64,000 nucleotides of DNA from Adiantum capillus-veneris (lineage: Eukaryota > Streptophyta > Polypodiopsida > Polypodiales > Pteridaceae), in NCBI GenBank assembly GCA_014529385.2, contig CM043960.1, positions 77,711,910 through 77,775,909 of the forward strand, given 5' to 3'. Below are positions 22,567-33,818 of the stretch, one piece after another; position 1 is the first letter of the stretch, and each line of letters starts with the position of its first letter. The notes under the pieces were generated by a model that was not told the origin of the DNA, did no database searches, and saw nothing but the letters and a program-made list of their open reading frames with translations. A program made the position numbers and the translations under genes.

Positions 22567-22587
22567 CAACATTCATAATCATTGTAG
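21961..22587. other. Boundary region between E1 LTR and CACTA gene, with GA and TA arrays
   Basis: No coding was seen. It holds a GA array (about 22187-22251), a perfect 15-bp hairpin (22438-22473) and a TA array (about 22517-22561). Which part belongs to E1 and which to the CACTA element cannot be told. Confidence 0.5.
22438..22473. repeat. Perfect 15-bp inverted repeat with 6-base loop
   Basis: The left arm is ATCTCCGTACACCTC and the right arm is its exact complement, separated by TGGACC. It lies about 115 bases before the first transposase ATG. It could be a hairpin in the transposase leader or the relic of a small foldback element. Confidence 0.8.
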
Positions 22588-25500
22588 ATGGCAACGTCAT
22601 CAACTAACATGGAGGAAAAGATTGCATGCTCGTGCACGCTCTGCAAGTATCAAATCTTGCGCAAGCGTAGGATATGTAATGAGCATGTGCACAAGTACGG
22701 AGAGTTTGCTAGAGAAACCGTACAGAATCTGCGATACGACTCCTACGGAAAGGGCATTGATTTCTGCGACATAGCACCTACATCTGAGAGAGAGAGAGAG
22801 AGAAAAGATTATGCGTGAAGGTCCGACCAATATAGAGCCACGGATGGAAGCAGAAAAGGGCTTACAGACAGAAGACGAGGGCATGGAGGAGATGCTGGAT
22901 GCCTTCTTCTAGACAAGCGAGGAGAACGCGAACGAAGCAGCACTAGAAGCCGTGCGCCTATCTCCTGAAGACATGTTGAGGAAGTTGGCACATCAACCAA
23001 TCTATGAAGGTGCCAAAATATCTGTGTTTGGTACTTGTCTGGCGTTTTTGAATCTTCAGTCAGTGTACGGGTGGTCAGATGCAAGCGTCACCGCTTTGTT
23101 TAGGTACGTAATTTACAAAAGAGATTTTCCGATTGCAACGGTGATGTGCTCGGAGAGCTTTTTAATTTAATGTGGCTTAAACAGGTTATTGCGGGAGCAA
23201 CTTCTCTCGGCTGGCAATGAAATGCCCCCCTCCAGCCCAGACGCAAAGCAACTTCTGACCTCAGTTGGCTTGGACTACAACAAGATTCATGCACGTCCAA
23301 ATGATTGCATTCTTTTTCGCAATGAATTCGTAGCTTGTCTGTCGTGTCCTAAGTGCGGAGCAATGCGCTACAAACAAGATGCAGTTGGTGAGATAGTGCC
23401 AGCTAAAGCGTTGCGGCATTTTCCTATTATTCCTAGGATAAAAAACATGTTTCGTTGTGGTTCCATTGCAAAGTTGATGCGGTGGCATTTTACGAATAGA
23501 TCCACTGATGCAACATTTAGGGTGCCCGCTGATTCAAAGGCTTGGAGGCACATTGAAGATACCTGGCCACATTTTAAGAGTGAACCACGCAATTTGCGTT
23601 TGGGCATGGCAATGGATGGAGTCAATCCATTTGGCTTGAGAAGCTCGTCATGGAGCACTTGGCCTATGTGCCTTATCAATTACAACCTCCCGCCGTGGCT
23701 TGCTATCAAGAAGGGTCATTTGATTTTAAGCTTGATTGTACCTGGTAAGTCCAAGGCAACAAACATGGATGTTTATCTAGCTCCACTAGTTGACGAGCTC
23801 CAGGAGTTATGGCATGAGATCGACATAGCAGATGCGGTTGAACCAGTAGGACAACAGCATGCAAGGATCCATGGACTTCTTATGTGGACTATGCATGATT
23901 GGCCAGGATACGGAGAAGCTTCTGGTAATGGTTATTGATTTACAAAATTCTCGCTATTCGCAAGCTCTTTGCCTTGGCCTGATTCATGCTTTGATATATG
24001 CAGAACTAACAACTTCGGGATACAATGCATGTCCAATTTGCGGGCAGTCTTTGGATGTGCGCTATTCTACCTCTCTTCGAAAGACAATTTATCAAGGCCA
24101 CCACCGTTATCTTCCAAATGGCCATCACTTGCGCGAAGGCCAGCTTGGTTGCGTCAAATGTTGTCCTAAGCATGTACAAGAGTGGCGTCACCGATGGGAG
24201 CAACATGAGGGGCAACCTGTTCCAGGAATGAAACGTTTTTCCATTCTCTATACGTTGCCGTACTGGGGTGATCTACTAATTAACCATTTGCTGGATCCAA
24301 TGCATATATTCAAGAATGTGGGAGAGCTCCTCTGGAAGACAATCATGGGAATGAAAGACAATCGAGCTTCACGAGATGATTTGCAGTCGGTTGGAAAGAT
24401 GCTAGAGTTGTGGCCTTTCACCAATGCAGCTGGCCAAACAAAACTTCCAAGAGCGCCATGGGTATTGCTAAAAAACGAAGAGCGACAAGTGAAAAGGGTG
24501 ATTTTAGAGTTCATGACGCCAACATGATATATGCGATGTCTCAAGACAGCATTCACCCGTGACGATCAACTGTCAGGGTTGAAATCGCACGACTGGCATA
24601 AGTTCTTGCAATTCATTCTTCCAATTGCGATCAAGGGGTGTTTAACGGAGGAAGTGTAGACTTGCATATACAAGATTTCAGAGCTAGTGCGGTGGATCTC
24701 TTCCAAGGAGATACGGGAGGAATCTATTGCAGTCGCAAGGGCTAACTCCATTGAGGCAGTTTGCATGATTGAGAAGTATCTACCCATGAGCTGCCTAACT
24801 ATCCAAATGCACTTGCTCGTCCATGTAGTAGATGAGGTTGTAGTGGTAGGTACAGTCCACAGCCGTTGGATGTTCTTTCTAGAGCGGTTCATGAAAACAC
24901 TTAAGGGTTTTGTTCGCCAAAAAGTGCGTCCAGAGGGGAGCATGGCAGAGGGATGGCTGGTGCAAGAGTCTCTTGTATTGACGACCGAATTTCTATCCGT
25001 TTCTGACCCAGAAATGCCTCGACTGTGGAGCGATGAGGAGGATGCAAGACTGGTGGGAGAGGAGCCGCAAGGGCAAGGGGTGCCGAAGAAAATGAACCTG
25101 GCCATGCGAGAAAAGATCATGAAGTTCTGTATACTAAATTCAGTGCCGATGCAAAAATGGCTTGAAAGGTACGAAGAAGAGAAAGAGAGACGCAATCTAG
25201 AGCGACATGATTTCAGGCGAAGTCGAACGACTAGAGGCTTACCCTTGCCAGACTATCTCGCTCCTCTACCTGAATTCCCTACAATGGCATGGTTGGACAA
25301 GACAATGAGAGCAGCTCGACAGATCGGAGAACCCATATCTCTAGAAGAGGAAGAGCTGGCTATTGGATGTGACTGGAAGTATCATACATACATGGCACTG
25401 TGGTCGCATGGAAAGCATTTCAGAACACAATAAATTGACAGCAGAAGAAACACGTTTGACAGTGGGGTAATGGTTAGTTTCATGCAAAAGAGCAGGGCCA

Positions 25501-26481
25501 ATGCTAGAGACACGAATGAGAGCACTAGCAACTTGGATTACTGTGGTCTGGTGTCAGATATCCTGAAAGTAAGCTTCAGCCGGTTTGAGATGTTTTTGTT
25601 GGATGTGAAGTGGTTCAAGGTGATTACTTCTGGTCGCAATGCAACGGTACGCAGAGATGGAAACAAACTTGTGCAAATAGATTCTACAAAGATTTGGACA
25701 GATGCGAGCGACACATTTGCTCTCCCCGAACATTGCGAGGAAGTGGTCTTTGTACTGGACTCTCGAGAGTGACAATGGTGGTTTGTGGTTCAGGTTGCTC
25801 CAAGAAATAAACAAGTATTTGAAGGGCAAGATCTCCTGGAGGAAAGTCAGTCAGACGACGTCCATACTACTGTGACATTAGATGAGATGGACGAAGGTAT
25901 GGCAGAGGAAGCTGATAGATATATGAGGGATGACGCAGACGAGCCAGAATTGACACTTGTAGATGAAGATGCAATGGATAAAGACAATCTGCCAGAACGA
26001 GTTGGGACAGAGTTATGTTTGCAATTAGAGATAGACGATGATGCGGTGCAAGATCTTATCGATGATGCCTCACTCGTCGAGGCCTAGGCATGTAAGTGTT
26101 TGTGTGAAGCTTAGGCTTCGACACCTTTCGCTATGAGTTTGTGAGTTTCTAATCCAATTTTAACTATGGCGTTTTTTAAAACGCGATGAATCATGTATTC
26201 TTATTACTTTGATTTTTGTATAAATGCAGAATCTTACGATGCATCGAGCTCCGACACGCGAGGAGGAGCCAAATGGATATCACAGAGGTATCTATGAAGT
26301 ACTGAATGATCTTGAAGCTTTAGGAGAGCCTGTAGACTGGGAGGCCTTACAGTCTCGCTGATCGCTTGAGGTGAGACGTTAATATGTGTGAGTTGATTTA
26401 ATTAAGTCAGTATATATGAAGTAATATCAATACTAATTTTGTGAGTTGTCCTATGTGCAGGTTGCGATGCCTAGTCATTAG
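22588..26481 (+). pseudogene. CACTA (En/Spm) tnp2-type transposase, decayed
   Basis: This would cut and paste the CACTA element. Exon pieces run from ATG 22588. The N-terminal part has CSCTLCKY...RRICNEHVHKYGE, like the transposase-associated zinc region. The tnp2 core follows (YGWSDASVTALF, GLDYNKIHARPNDCILFRNEF, CPKCGAMRYK, SSSWSTWPMCLINYNLPPW, YNACPICG, LPYWGDLLINHLLDPMHIFKN, MHLLVHVVDEV), then a DUF4216-like C-terminal domain (YCGLVSDILKVSF...VDSTKIW-type region, 25470-25800). Two introns with GT-AG ends restore the frame: 23104-23184 and 23925-24003. Further 3' exons are likely (26228-26370 and 26461-26481). In-frame stops (near 22911, 24525, 24657, 25770 and 26360) make it non-functional. 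Confidence 0.85.
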
Positions 26482-27223
26482 TGGACCAGATTTCATATAT
26501 ATGCTTTGTGAGACACAGACACGCTTCTGTGTCTCTTTTTTGTACAGACAGTTAGTGTTCAGACAGTTATTGTTTCCCTTATGGTTATGATTATTGTCAT
26601 TGTCATTGTATAGACAGTTATTGTTTTCCTTTCTGGTTATGCTTATGGTTATTGTTAATTTTGTTTATGGTTATGGTTATCTGCATTATGGTTTTGATCA
26701 AAGTGGTTATGGCCGGTTATGGTTTTAAGTTATGGTTATGCTTTTCAGTTGGTACGGTTGTCTTTCATTGGCCTTAAATCTCATGTGAGATCCTACATGG
26801 ATATCATGTAGGAGGCGTATACATGATATGGTTTTTTTTGAAAAGTTTATGTAAAAACAAAGGGAACTCTGTCAAAATTTCTACGCGCGGGAGCATGGTT
26901 GATTTTGGTGCTGCTCGCTTTCTTGGGCAGAGGGCAGGAAGTCTGGCTGTGGCTGTGTCCATCTTTTAACTGGGCACAGGCCAGACTACCTGCCCTCTGC
27001 CCAAGAATTTTTTTTAATGTTATAGTCGTCGCTATGTGCGTGGTAATATGCGTCGCTATCAGCGTGGCAATACGCGTCGCTATCTGCGTGGCAATATGCG
27101 TCGCTATCTGTGTCTATACCAGCGTTGCAAATAGCGACAGGTTTACAGTGACGCTGATAGCAACGCGCATAGCGGTGCGCTGCGTCGATATCTGCGTTGA
27201 TGACATCTTTTTTGGTTGTAGTG
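26482..27223 (+). mobile_element. Right end of the CACTA element with subterminal repeats
   Basis: The end at 27223 is ...TTTTTTGGTTGTAGTG, the complement of a CACTACAACC-type terminal repeat. About 26,990-27,200 holds at least four units around GTCGCTATCTGCGTGGCAAT, in both orientations, typical of CACTA subterminal transposase-binding repeats. About 26,580-26,760 is rich in GGTTAT words. The matching left end was not found; it may lie beyond E1, which would mean E1 inserted into the CACTA element. Confidence 0.8.
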
Positions 27224-28060
27224 ATTGGACCTCTCTTTAGCCCAACCAATAGCATTCAAGCACACCATGTGGTTAAGCATAGGGAGAGTCTGACATGGTC
27301 CCATGTGCCCTTTGAGAAAAGGGGTGCCCTTTGGGTGAGTGGAAGGTTAAGTCAAAGATTCCCCTAACTTTGGGACTTTCATGCATAGGAAGCTTCTCAA
27401 GCACCTCAAGCACCTTAGTCATCAAGCACGACAAGCACCTCAAGCTTAAGTCAGGTTCCCACCTCAACCTCAGCCCTAGCTTGCCTAAGATCAAAGGGCT
27501 TTTAACACTAACCATTAGAGGTCTTTAATGAAGCGAACCCTAAGGACTTTTAAGCTCCACTAGTTAACCTTGCTCTTTGATAGACTATGTCTCATTTGAA
27601 CCCCTTTACCATTGGCCCCATGTTGAGATAGATTCGTAAGCACATGTCTATATTCTAACCCTTGTTCCCGTTTATTATCCCACATTAAATGATCAGTTTA
27701 ATATGAGAAAATCATTTGGGCTGGTTAGATATAAGATTTAATGACACCAACTATGCCCAGACATAGCATTAAATGAATAACTAAGCCTCTTGCATGGTCA
27801 CGCAAGGCTTAGTTAATCACAATTATGCCTTGAACTTCACAACTATTCCAAAATCGACATGGTTACAAAGGGTAGGCATGGTTACAAAGGAATAACTGCT
27901 AGGCACACAACTCCAGAAGGTTCTTGGACACCCCCCCAATACAAGGACAACAGTTAAGTCTAGCATGCTCGCTTTGCTAGTACACCATCACACCATTGTT
28001 GGCACGGTTATTCTTATGTGTCTCAAATCTGTAGGTAGAGGTGTGTGTTTGATTCTTGCC
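27224..28060. other. Intergenic, no gene seen
   Basis: No coding homology or clear repeat was recognised. A short family of CAAGCACCTCAAGC words lies near 27390-27460. Confidence 0.5.
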
Positions 28061-28065
28061 ATTGA

Positions 28066-28305
28066 GTGACCTTTTCCAACAAGAGGGGTATGTCCTGTGG
28101 GGGTATTGTTTTTTTGTGGGTTTAACACAATGTCTTACAGGTCATAAGCTCCCCATTGTGCATGGTTATACCTCGAATGATGTGCACAATGCTTTTCCAT
28201 TAGGAGGGGTATGTCCTATGGGAGTATGGTATCTTTGCATGGCAAAACCCAATGTCTTGCAAGTCATAAGCTCCCCATTTTGCATGGTTCTGCCTCGAAT
28301 GATGC
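28066..28305. repeat. Two-copy tandem repeat, about 118 bp unit
   Basis: GAGGGGTATGTCCTGTGGG...CAATGTCTTACAGGTCATAAGCTCCCC at about 28083-28180 recurs as GAGGGGTATGTCCTATGGG...CAATGTCTTGCAAGTCATAAG at about 28203-28300, with about 85-90% identity by eye. Confidence 0.75.
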
Positions 28306-29145
28306 ATCACATTGTGCACGTGATCTAATCCAATCTCAATGTCCTTGACGTGGGGGTTTTCCCCTAAGAGGAGATTGATGCCATGATGCAACGGCCCATG
28401 GGAGAGTGTATTGATGATACCTAGGTGACAACCTAGTTCCCTTGTTTGTTTACATTTTTAGCAATTTTAACCTTCATATTATGTATTTAGATCATATGAT
28501 GTATATACCCACATTCCTCACAAAGGGTAACGTGTGTGAAGGACCCACCTTCCCAATTGCTGCCGAAATGAGTTTGCCATAAGTTTAAACTAGAATCCCA
28601 CACACAGGCGACAGTCTTTTGAGATCCTTCTATGAAGAGTTACCCATGAGCACCCACCGTCAAAGTCCAGGGTCAGGGCATCCGTCAATCTACCAGCGCG
28701 AAATTTCAACTGCAGTCGCTCGATGGTTGACACCTCAGCACATGTAATGCAGTCGCTCGATGGTTCTCTGTTTTCAGGCCCCCCGCCAATGGCTGGCGGC
28801 ATCCGCCGTTTGCCATGCAGTCGCTCTGAAAACAAGGAACGGTCAGCAGGGACCATTCCCTACACTGTCAAGGTCGGAACTGGCCGTCCATCCCGCCCGG
28901 CCCGTTATTGGCCAGAACTAGCCTGCAGGATGCAAGACACCTCATCGTTCAAAATCTTAGAGGGGCGGTTGACAGTCTGCACGCCAGTAAACAGTTTCCA
29001 ACTCAGCAGCCAGAATTTTAGCTCATCATTGGCAATCATTGCACGGCAACTAGGAGTTCTTTTTTTTGCAAACTTCCTCTGATCGCCAACTCAGCATGAG
29101 CCAAGCCATCGCCTATTCATGGCTCCCCCTCCCCCCAACAGTTGA
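28306..29145. other. Intergenic, 3' side of the PPR gene, no gene seen
   Basis: Only short words recur (GCAGTCGCTCGATGGTT twice near 28710-28765). No coding homology was recognised. Confidence 0.5.
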
Positions 29146-29148
29146 CGG

Positions 29149-29270
29149 CTGAGAAAGGACCTGCAGTGTCCTTTCCCCACAATGCAGCTCCCCATGGCTC
29201 CCGCCCTCTGCCGGTCTCCAATGGGTTGATTGCATTATGAGGAAAGGGCACTGCAGGTCCCTTCCCTACC
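29149..29270. repeat. Imperfect 40-bp foldback around GGACCTGCAGTG
   Basis: The arm at about 29151-29195 (GGACCTGCAGTGTCCTTTCC core) pairs with the arm at about 29226-29268 (GGAAAGGGCACTGCAGGTCC core). About 36 of 42 positions match, and the mismatches are transitions. The loop is only about 35-40 bases. This has the shape of a small MITE or of a microRNA-type precursor. About 450 bases separate it from the PPR stop. Confidence 0.75.
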
Positions 29271-29720
29271 CCAACAGCTCCATAGCCCTTAGTCGCAGGA
29301 CCATCATTCTGCTCCTAACATGAGCTTTTTATTTTCTATCATGAATGGTACCATGACACTCAATGCTCGTCATAGGTCTGCATAACAGTTTCTACCAGAC
29401 TGCTAATTTCCTGTCAAAGTCGGCGCGAGGGGCAATTTGGGCCGCGCACCGGCTGCTGTTCCTTGCCGTAATTGAACGCTGCAGCTGGCTGACACGGAGC
29501 ACCTTCAGAGTTCCTTGTTCAGGGTGGGCTAATTCTTATGCTGTTTTGCAACTGCATCCTTTTTAAGTTGAAATAAAATTAGATCAAACGTCTAACCAAT
29601 AGTCAGCATGCTCCATGCCTTATTTGTCACTCTCATGGCTGTAATACTTTCCACATCCTTATGCAGTATTTTCCACATCCTTATGCACACTGTCTGAATA
29701 TTAGCCATCATATATATGCC
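29271..29720. other. Intergenic between foldback and PPR stop; probable PPR 3' untranslated region
   Basis: AT-rich, with a small direct repeat (TTCCACATCCTTATGCA, twice near 29650-29690). No coding was seen. Confidence 0.45.
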
Positions 29721-32700
29721 TTATTTTCCTCTCATGGCTACAACACTCTTGGCATCATTGTGCATACCGGCAGCTGCATATATATTAGCCATCAAAACAT
29801 AAGCTGCCCCATCGTTTTTATCCACTTCTACTGCATGCTCAAAGGCCCATCTCCCAACATTCACATCTCCCCACTTCTCACAGGCACCCAAAAGAGCTAA
29901 CCAAAGTTCTAACTTACTATGAAACCATGGCAACTTCTGAATAACTTCTACAGCCTTATAAAGGTGACCTACCCGCGCAAAAACATCAATTATGCAAGTG
30001 TAGTGCACTAGATCTGGTTTAATGCTATGATCTGTGCTAATATCCTCCAGAGATGATTGGGCTTTCTCTGGTGAGCCTGAACTGCCACAAGCTTTCAAAA
30101 TGCTCACCATGGTCACTTCATCCGGAGAGAAGCCTGCACTGAGCATTTGTTTCAAGCAACCAAGTGCTTGCTCAACTTGGCCATGTTGGGCATATCCTGC
30201 AATTAGTGCATTCCACGATGCGACATTCTGAATTGGAAGTTCCTTGTGCACGTGAAGTGCTTTCTCAAGAACCCCAAACTTCACATACATATCCATGAGT
30301 GCATTCCCAAGCACAACATTGTTACCAAGTAGCCCTCGTCTAGAAATTTCATCATGGATTTGCTCCCCCTTGACAACTGCTCCAATGCTGCCACACACTT
30401 TCAAGATGCTTGCAAATGTTGATGCATCTGGAGAGTGTCCCTCACGCTTCATCTGTTCAAAACACCAAAGTGCTTGGTCACTTTGGCCTTGTTGGGCATA
30501 TCCGGCTACGAGTGCAGACCAAGTGACAACATCTCGATTGGGAAGCCCCTCCAGAACTTGTTGTGCTTTTTCAAGAGCGCCACACTTGGCATACATGTCC
30601 ACCAAAGAATTACCGACTAGAATCTCTTTTTTCAACAAACCCTGCCTTACAATCTCATCATGAATTTGCTCTCCCCTGTCTGCAGCTCCAATGCTGCCAC
30701 AGGCTTTCAAGATGCTGACAAAAGTTACTGCATCTGGAGTAAGGCCTTCACGTTGCATCCCTTCAAAGCAGCACAGTGCTTGTTCGGCTTGGCCTAGTTG
30801 GGCATATCCAGTGATCAATGCAGTCCAAGAGACCACATTGCGAACGGGAAGCTTCTCAAGCACTTGTCGTGCCTTTGCAACAGCACCACACTTGGCATAC
30901 ATATCCACGAGAGCAGTGCCAACCACAATGTTATTCTCCAGCAACCCTTGTCTAGATATCTCTTCATGGATATCTTCCCCCTTGTCAACAGCTCCTATGC
31001 TGCCACAGGCTTTCAAAACACATAAAAATGTTACCTCATTTGGAGAGAGTCCATTGCGTTGCATCTGTTCAAAACAACAAATTGCCTGGTCCCCCTGACC
31101 CTGTTGGGCATATCCTTGTATAAGTGCAGACCAGGATACAACATCCCTTTCAGGAAGCTCATCAAGGACTTTTTGTGCCTTTTGAAGGGCACCACACCTG
31201 GCATACATATCCACTAGAGCGTTACCAAGCACAACATCCTTTCTGAGTAGACCTTGTCTAAATATCTCTCGATGGACTTCTTCCCCGATGTTTACAGCTA
31301 CTATGCTGCCACAAGCTTTTAGAATACTTCCAAATGTGACTGAGTCTGGAGAAAGACCTTCAAGTTGCATCCATTCAAAACAGTTCAAGGCTTTCTCAGC
31401 TTGACCTTGTTGCATGTAACCTACAATTAAGGCATTCCAAGAGATGACGTTCTGAACAGGTAGCTCTTCAAGCACCTGCTGTGCCTTCCCAAGAGCTCCG
31501 CATTTGGCATACATGTCAACCAAAGCAGTACCGAGAACAACATTTTTCGCCGAGCCTTGTCTGGCAATTTCATCATGAATCTGGTCCCCTTTATCAGCAT
31601 CACGTACGCTACCACAGGCTTTAAGGATGCATAAAAATGTTACTAAATTTGGACAAATACCCTCTCGTTTCATCCTTTCATAACACTTGAGTGCTTGTTC
31701 CCCTTCACCTTGTTGGGCATAACCCATGATTAAAGCCGACCAAGAAACCACATCCCGGACAGGTAGGTCCTCCAGGGCTCGCGCTGCTTTCGCTAGAACT
31801 CCACACTTGGCATACATGTCCACCAAAGCATTCCCAAGCACAACATTGTTTGCCAGCAAACCTTGCATAGTGATTTCATCATGAATTTGTTCCCCCTTTT
31901 CAACGGCTCTCATGCTTCCACATGCCTTCAAGATGCATACGAATGTCACTGCATTTGGAGAAAGACCCTTTTGTTGCATCTGCTCGAAACAGACCAGTGC
32001 CTGTTCAGCTTGGTCTTGTTGGACATAGCCTGCAATCAAGGCATTCCAAGAAACAATATTTGCAACAGGTAGCTCCTCAAGAACTCTCTGTGCTTTCCTA
32101 AAGGCCCCACACTTTGCATACATATCCACCAATGAATTGCCAAGTACAACATTTTTTCCGAGCAACCCTTGTCTGGCAATCTCATCATGAATTTGCTCCC
32201 CCTTGTCAACTGCTCCTATGCTACCACAGGCCTTCAAGATGCACACAAAGGTCACAGAATCTGGAGAGAGGCCTTCCTGCTGCATTTTTCGAAAGCACTT
32301 CAATGCTTTCTCAGGTTCATCCTGTTGAACATAACCTGCAATAAGTGCAGACCACGAGACTACATCCCGAACAGGAAGCTTCTCAAGCACTGCCTGGGCT
32401 TTTGCAAGGGCGCCACACTTGGCATACATATCTACCAGCGCATTGCCAAGCACAACATCAGTACCAAGCAGGCCTTGTCTGGTAATCTCATCATGAATCT
32501 GCTCCCCCCTCTCGGCGGCTCCCAAGCTGGCACAGGCTTTTAAGATTGAAGCAAAGGTCACCGCGTCTGGTGAGAGGCCCTTGTGCTGCATTTGCTCGAA
32601 ACAATCAAGAGCATCCTGGCTCTGTCCACGTTGTGCATAACCTGAGATAAGGGCAGTCCAAGAGAACACACTTTTGCTCTTAGACATGTCAAGGATTTCT

Positions 32701-32906
32701 TTAGCCTTAGCAAGAGCTCCACATCTGGAATACATGGTAACTAAAGTATCTGAGCATTTGTCGAGTAGTCCACTCCTCATGACATCATGGTGTACTTGGA
32801 TACCTCTCTGCAAATCTTTGTTCCGGGCGCAAGCCCTAAGTAGGGCAACATATGCAGCACCCTCATCATGCCTTGACATGTATAACCTTCTGAATGTCTG
32901 AGCCAT
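29721..32906 (-). CDS. Pentatricopeptide repeat protein, PLS type with E domain
   Basis: A single intact exon of 1061 residues. Nine P-L-S triplets with a period of about 101 residues can be counted from the recurring MYAKCGA motif of the S units. They are preceded by a partial L-S unit and followed by a last triplet and an E-type end (LELWLALLGACEKWGDVNVGRWAFEHA, YVLMANIYAAAGMHNDA). It stops at MRGK, so there is no DYW deaminase domain. Such proteins bind single-stranded organelle RNA and select C-to-U editing sites; those without DYW need a deaminase in trans. The start at 32906 (MAQTFRRLYMSRH) gives a short, basic, hydroxylated N-terminus compatible with organelle import, though I cannot verify it. 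Reading motif residues 5 and last by the PPR code: P1-P9 prefer G, G, C/U, A, U, A, G, G, U; S1-S8 prefer U, C/U, U, A, U, A, U, C/U. Confidence 0.95.
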   Translation of the reverse strand: MAQTFRRLYMSRHDEGAAYVALLRACARNKDLQRGIQVHHDVMRSGLLDKCSDTLVTMYSRCGALAKAKEILDMSKSKSVFSWTALISGYAQRGQSQDALDCFEQMQHKGLSPDAVTFASILKACASLGAAERGEQIHDEITRQGLLGTDVVLGNALVDMYAKCGALAKAQAVLEKLPVRDVVSWSALIAGYVQQDEPEKALKCFRKMQQEGLSPDSVTFVCILKACGSIGAVDKGEQIHDEIARQGLLGKNVVLGNSLVDMYAKCGAFRKAQRVLEELPVANIVSWNALIAGYVQQDQAEQALVCFEQMQQKGLSPNAVTFVCILKACGSMRAVEKGEQIHDEITMQGLLANNVVLGNALVDMYAKCGVLAKAARALEDLPVRDVVSWSALIMGYAQQGEGEQALKCYERMKREGICPNLVTFLCILKACGSVRDADKGDQIHDEIARQGSAKNVVLGTALVDMYAKCGALGKAQQVLEELPVQNVISWNALIVGYMQQGQAEKALNCFEWMQLEGLSPDSVTFGSILKACGSIVAVNIGEEVHREIFRQGLLRKDVVLGNALVDMYARCGALQKAQKVLDELPERDVVSWSALIQGYAQQGQGDQAICCFEQMQRNGLSPNEVTFLCVLKACGSIGAVDKGEDIHEEISRQGLLENNIVVGTALVDMYAKCGAVAKARQVLEKLPVRNVVSWTALITGYAQLGQAEQALCCFEGMQREGLTPDAVTFVSILKACGSIGAADRGEQIHDEIVRQGLLKKEILVGNSLVDMYAKCGALEKAQQVLEGLPNRDVVTWSALVAGYAQQGQSDQALWCFEQMKREGHSPDASTFASILKVCGSIGAVVKGEQIHDEISRRGLLGNNVVLGNALMDMYVKFGVLEKALHVHKELPIQNVASWNALIAGYAQHGQVEQALGCLKQMLSAGFSPDEVTMVSILKACGSSGSPEKAQSSLEDISTDHSIKPDLVHYTCIIDVFARVGHLYKAVEVIQKLPWFHSKLELWLALLGACEKWGDVNVGRWAFEHAVEVDKNDGAAYVLMANIYAAAGMHNDAKSVVAMRGK

Positions 32907-33235
32907 TGGTAGCTTGCCAATTCCTGGTTACGAATAGCAATACGCAATGCGTTGTTTTTCTTTTTTTCTTTTTGGTTTGCACGGCCCTCACAAATATTTG
33001 ACACGCGGCAGTAAATGAAGTGCAAGCGGTGGGTCCTTGTCTGAACACATCCGCCGTCTGCACTATTTGACAAGCGATAGTAAATGAAGTGGAAGTGGTG
33101 GGATCGATGGTGCTAAAGTGAAGCACGTTTCATGCAAAGTTCGGATGCCGACCGATTTGCCCATGCTTATTTATTGTTCGTGTTTACTTTTCCTCCTATC
33201 CGAGTTCACTTTATGAGAGAATGGAATAGCGTTGG
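32907..33235 (-). promoter_or_regulatory. Upstream region of the PPR gene
   Basis: No TATA box was clearly seen in the 330 bases before the start codon. A diverged duplication, 'CACTATTTGACAAGCGATAGTAAATGAAGTG' against 'ATATTTGACACGCGGCAGTAAATGAAGTG'-type, lies near 32993-33095 (two units about 70 bases apart, on the plus strand). No upstream frame looks coding. Confidence 0.35.
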
Positions 33236-33420
33236 AGGCAAGAAATCCCACGTGCACACACGGTTAGACCATTGGGTGCCATGTGTGAGGTCTTGGGTTC
33301 AAATCGCGCGCATGAGTGGGCTGGGTAAACTCTTGCTAACTCTAGCTCTTCCTCAAGATCCGTGTGCAACAATGTGCACCGTCAATCCCAGTGTCCCCAG
33401 GTCATCAAGCTAGATAGTGT
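33236..33420 (+). repeat. Possible tRNA-derived SINE head
   Basis: GGTTAGACCATTGGGTGCC followed 20 bases on by GTCTTGGGTTCAAATC resembles the A-box/B-box arrangement of a tRNA-derived SINE (the second matches GGTTCRANTC). The right end and target duplication were not found. Confidence 0.3.
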
Positions 33421-33818
33421 TGTGGCACAACCGCTGGGTTTAGACGGGCCCGTGGAAGAAAGAGGGGAAGGTGCGTACATCGTCCGTGGCACGCATAGAT
33501 TGGGCAAAATATATCGTGTTTCTCTCTGGACCCACCTTTGTTTGGACGAGCCCCACCGCTCGAAAGAGCAAAACTACCGGGTCACCTTTCAACGTAAAAC
33601 ACAGGCAGTGTGCGTTGGTCCTTGATCGACGAGCCCACAGGCGACTACATTAACATTGAGGTATCATCGTTGGTTGAAGTACATTCTCGCTAATATTGTC
33701 GTATGTTATGTCTCTGGCTTGTGTGAACCTTAAGCAACTAGCCTTTCCTCTTGAAGAAGAACAACTCCAATAGCTCGATTGTTAACATCTGTCTCAAGCA
33801 TAAAAGGTTTTTTTGGAT
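33421..33818. other. Intergenic, no gene seen
   Basis: No coding homology was recognised on either strand. Confidence 0.45.

Noticed and set aside
26580-26760. GGTTAT-rich stretch as interstitial telomere repeat
   Set aside because: Plant telomere repeat is TTTAGGG; the words here are irregular GGTTAT and TATGGT mixtures.
30034-32543. Plus-strand frames opposite the PPR gene
   Set aside because: They are shadows of the repeated PPR coding sequence; their residues recur with the 303-base period of the real gene.
33132-33653. Plus-strand frames upstream of the PPR gene as a divergent gene
   Set aside because: No domain or codon pattern supports coding; a SINE-like head overlaps.
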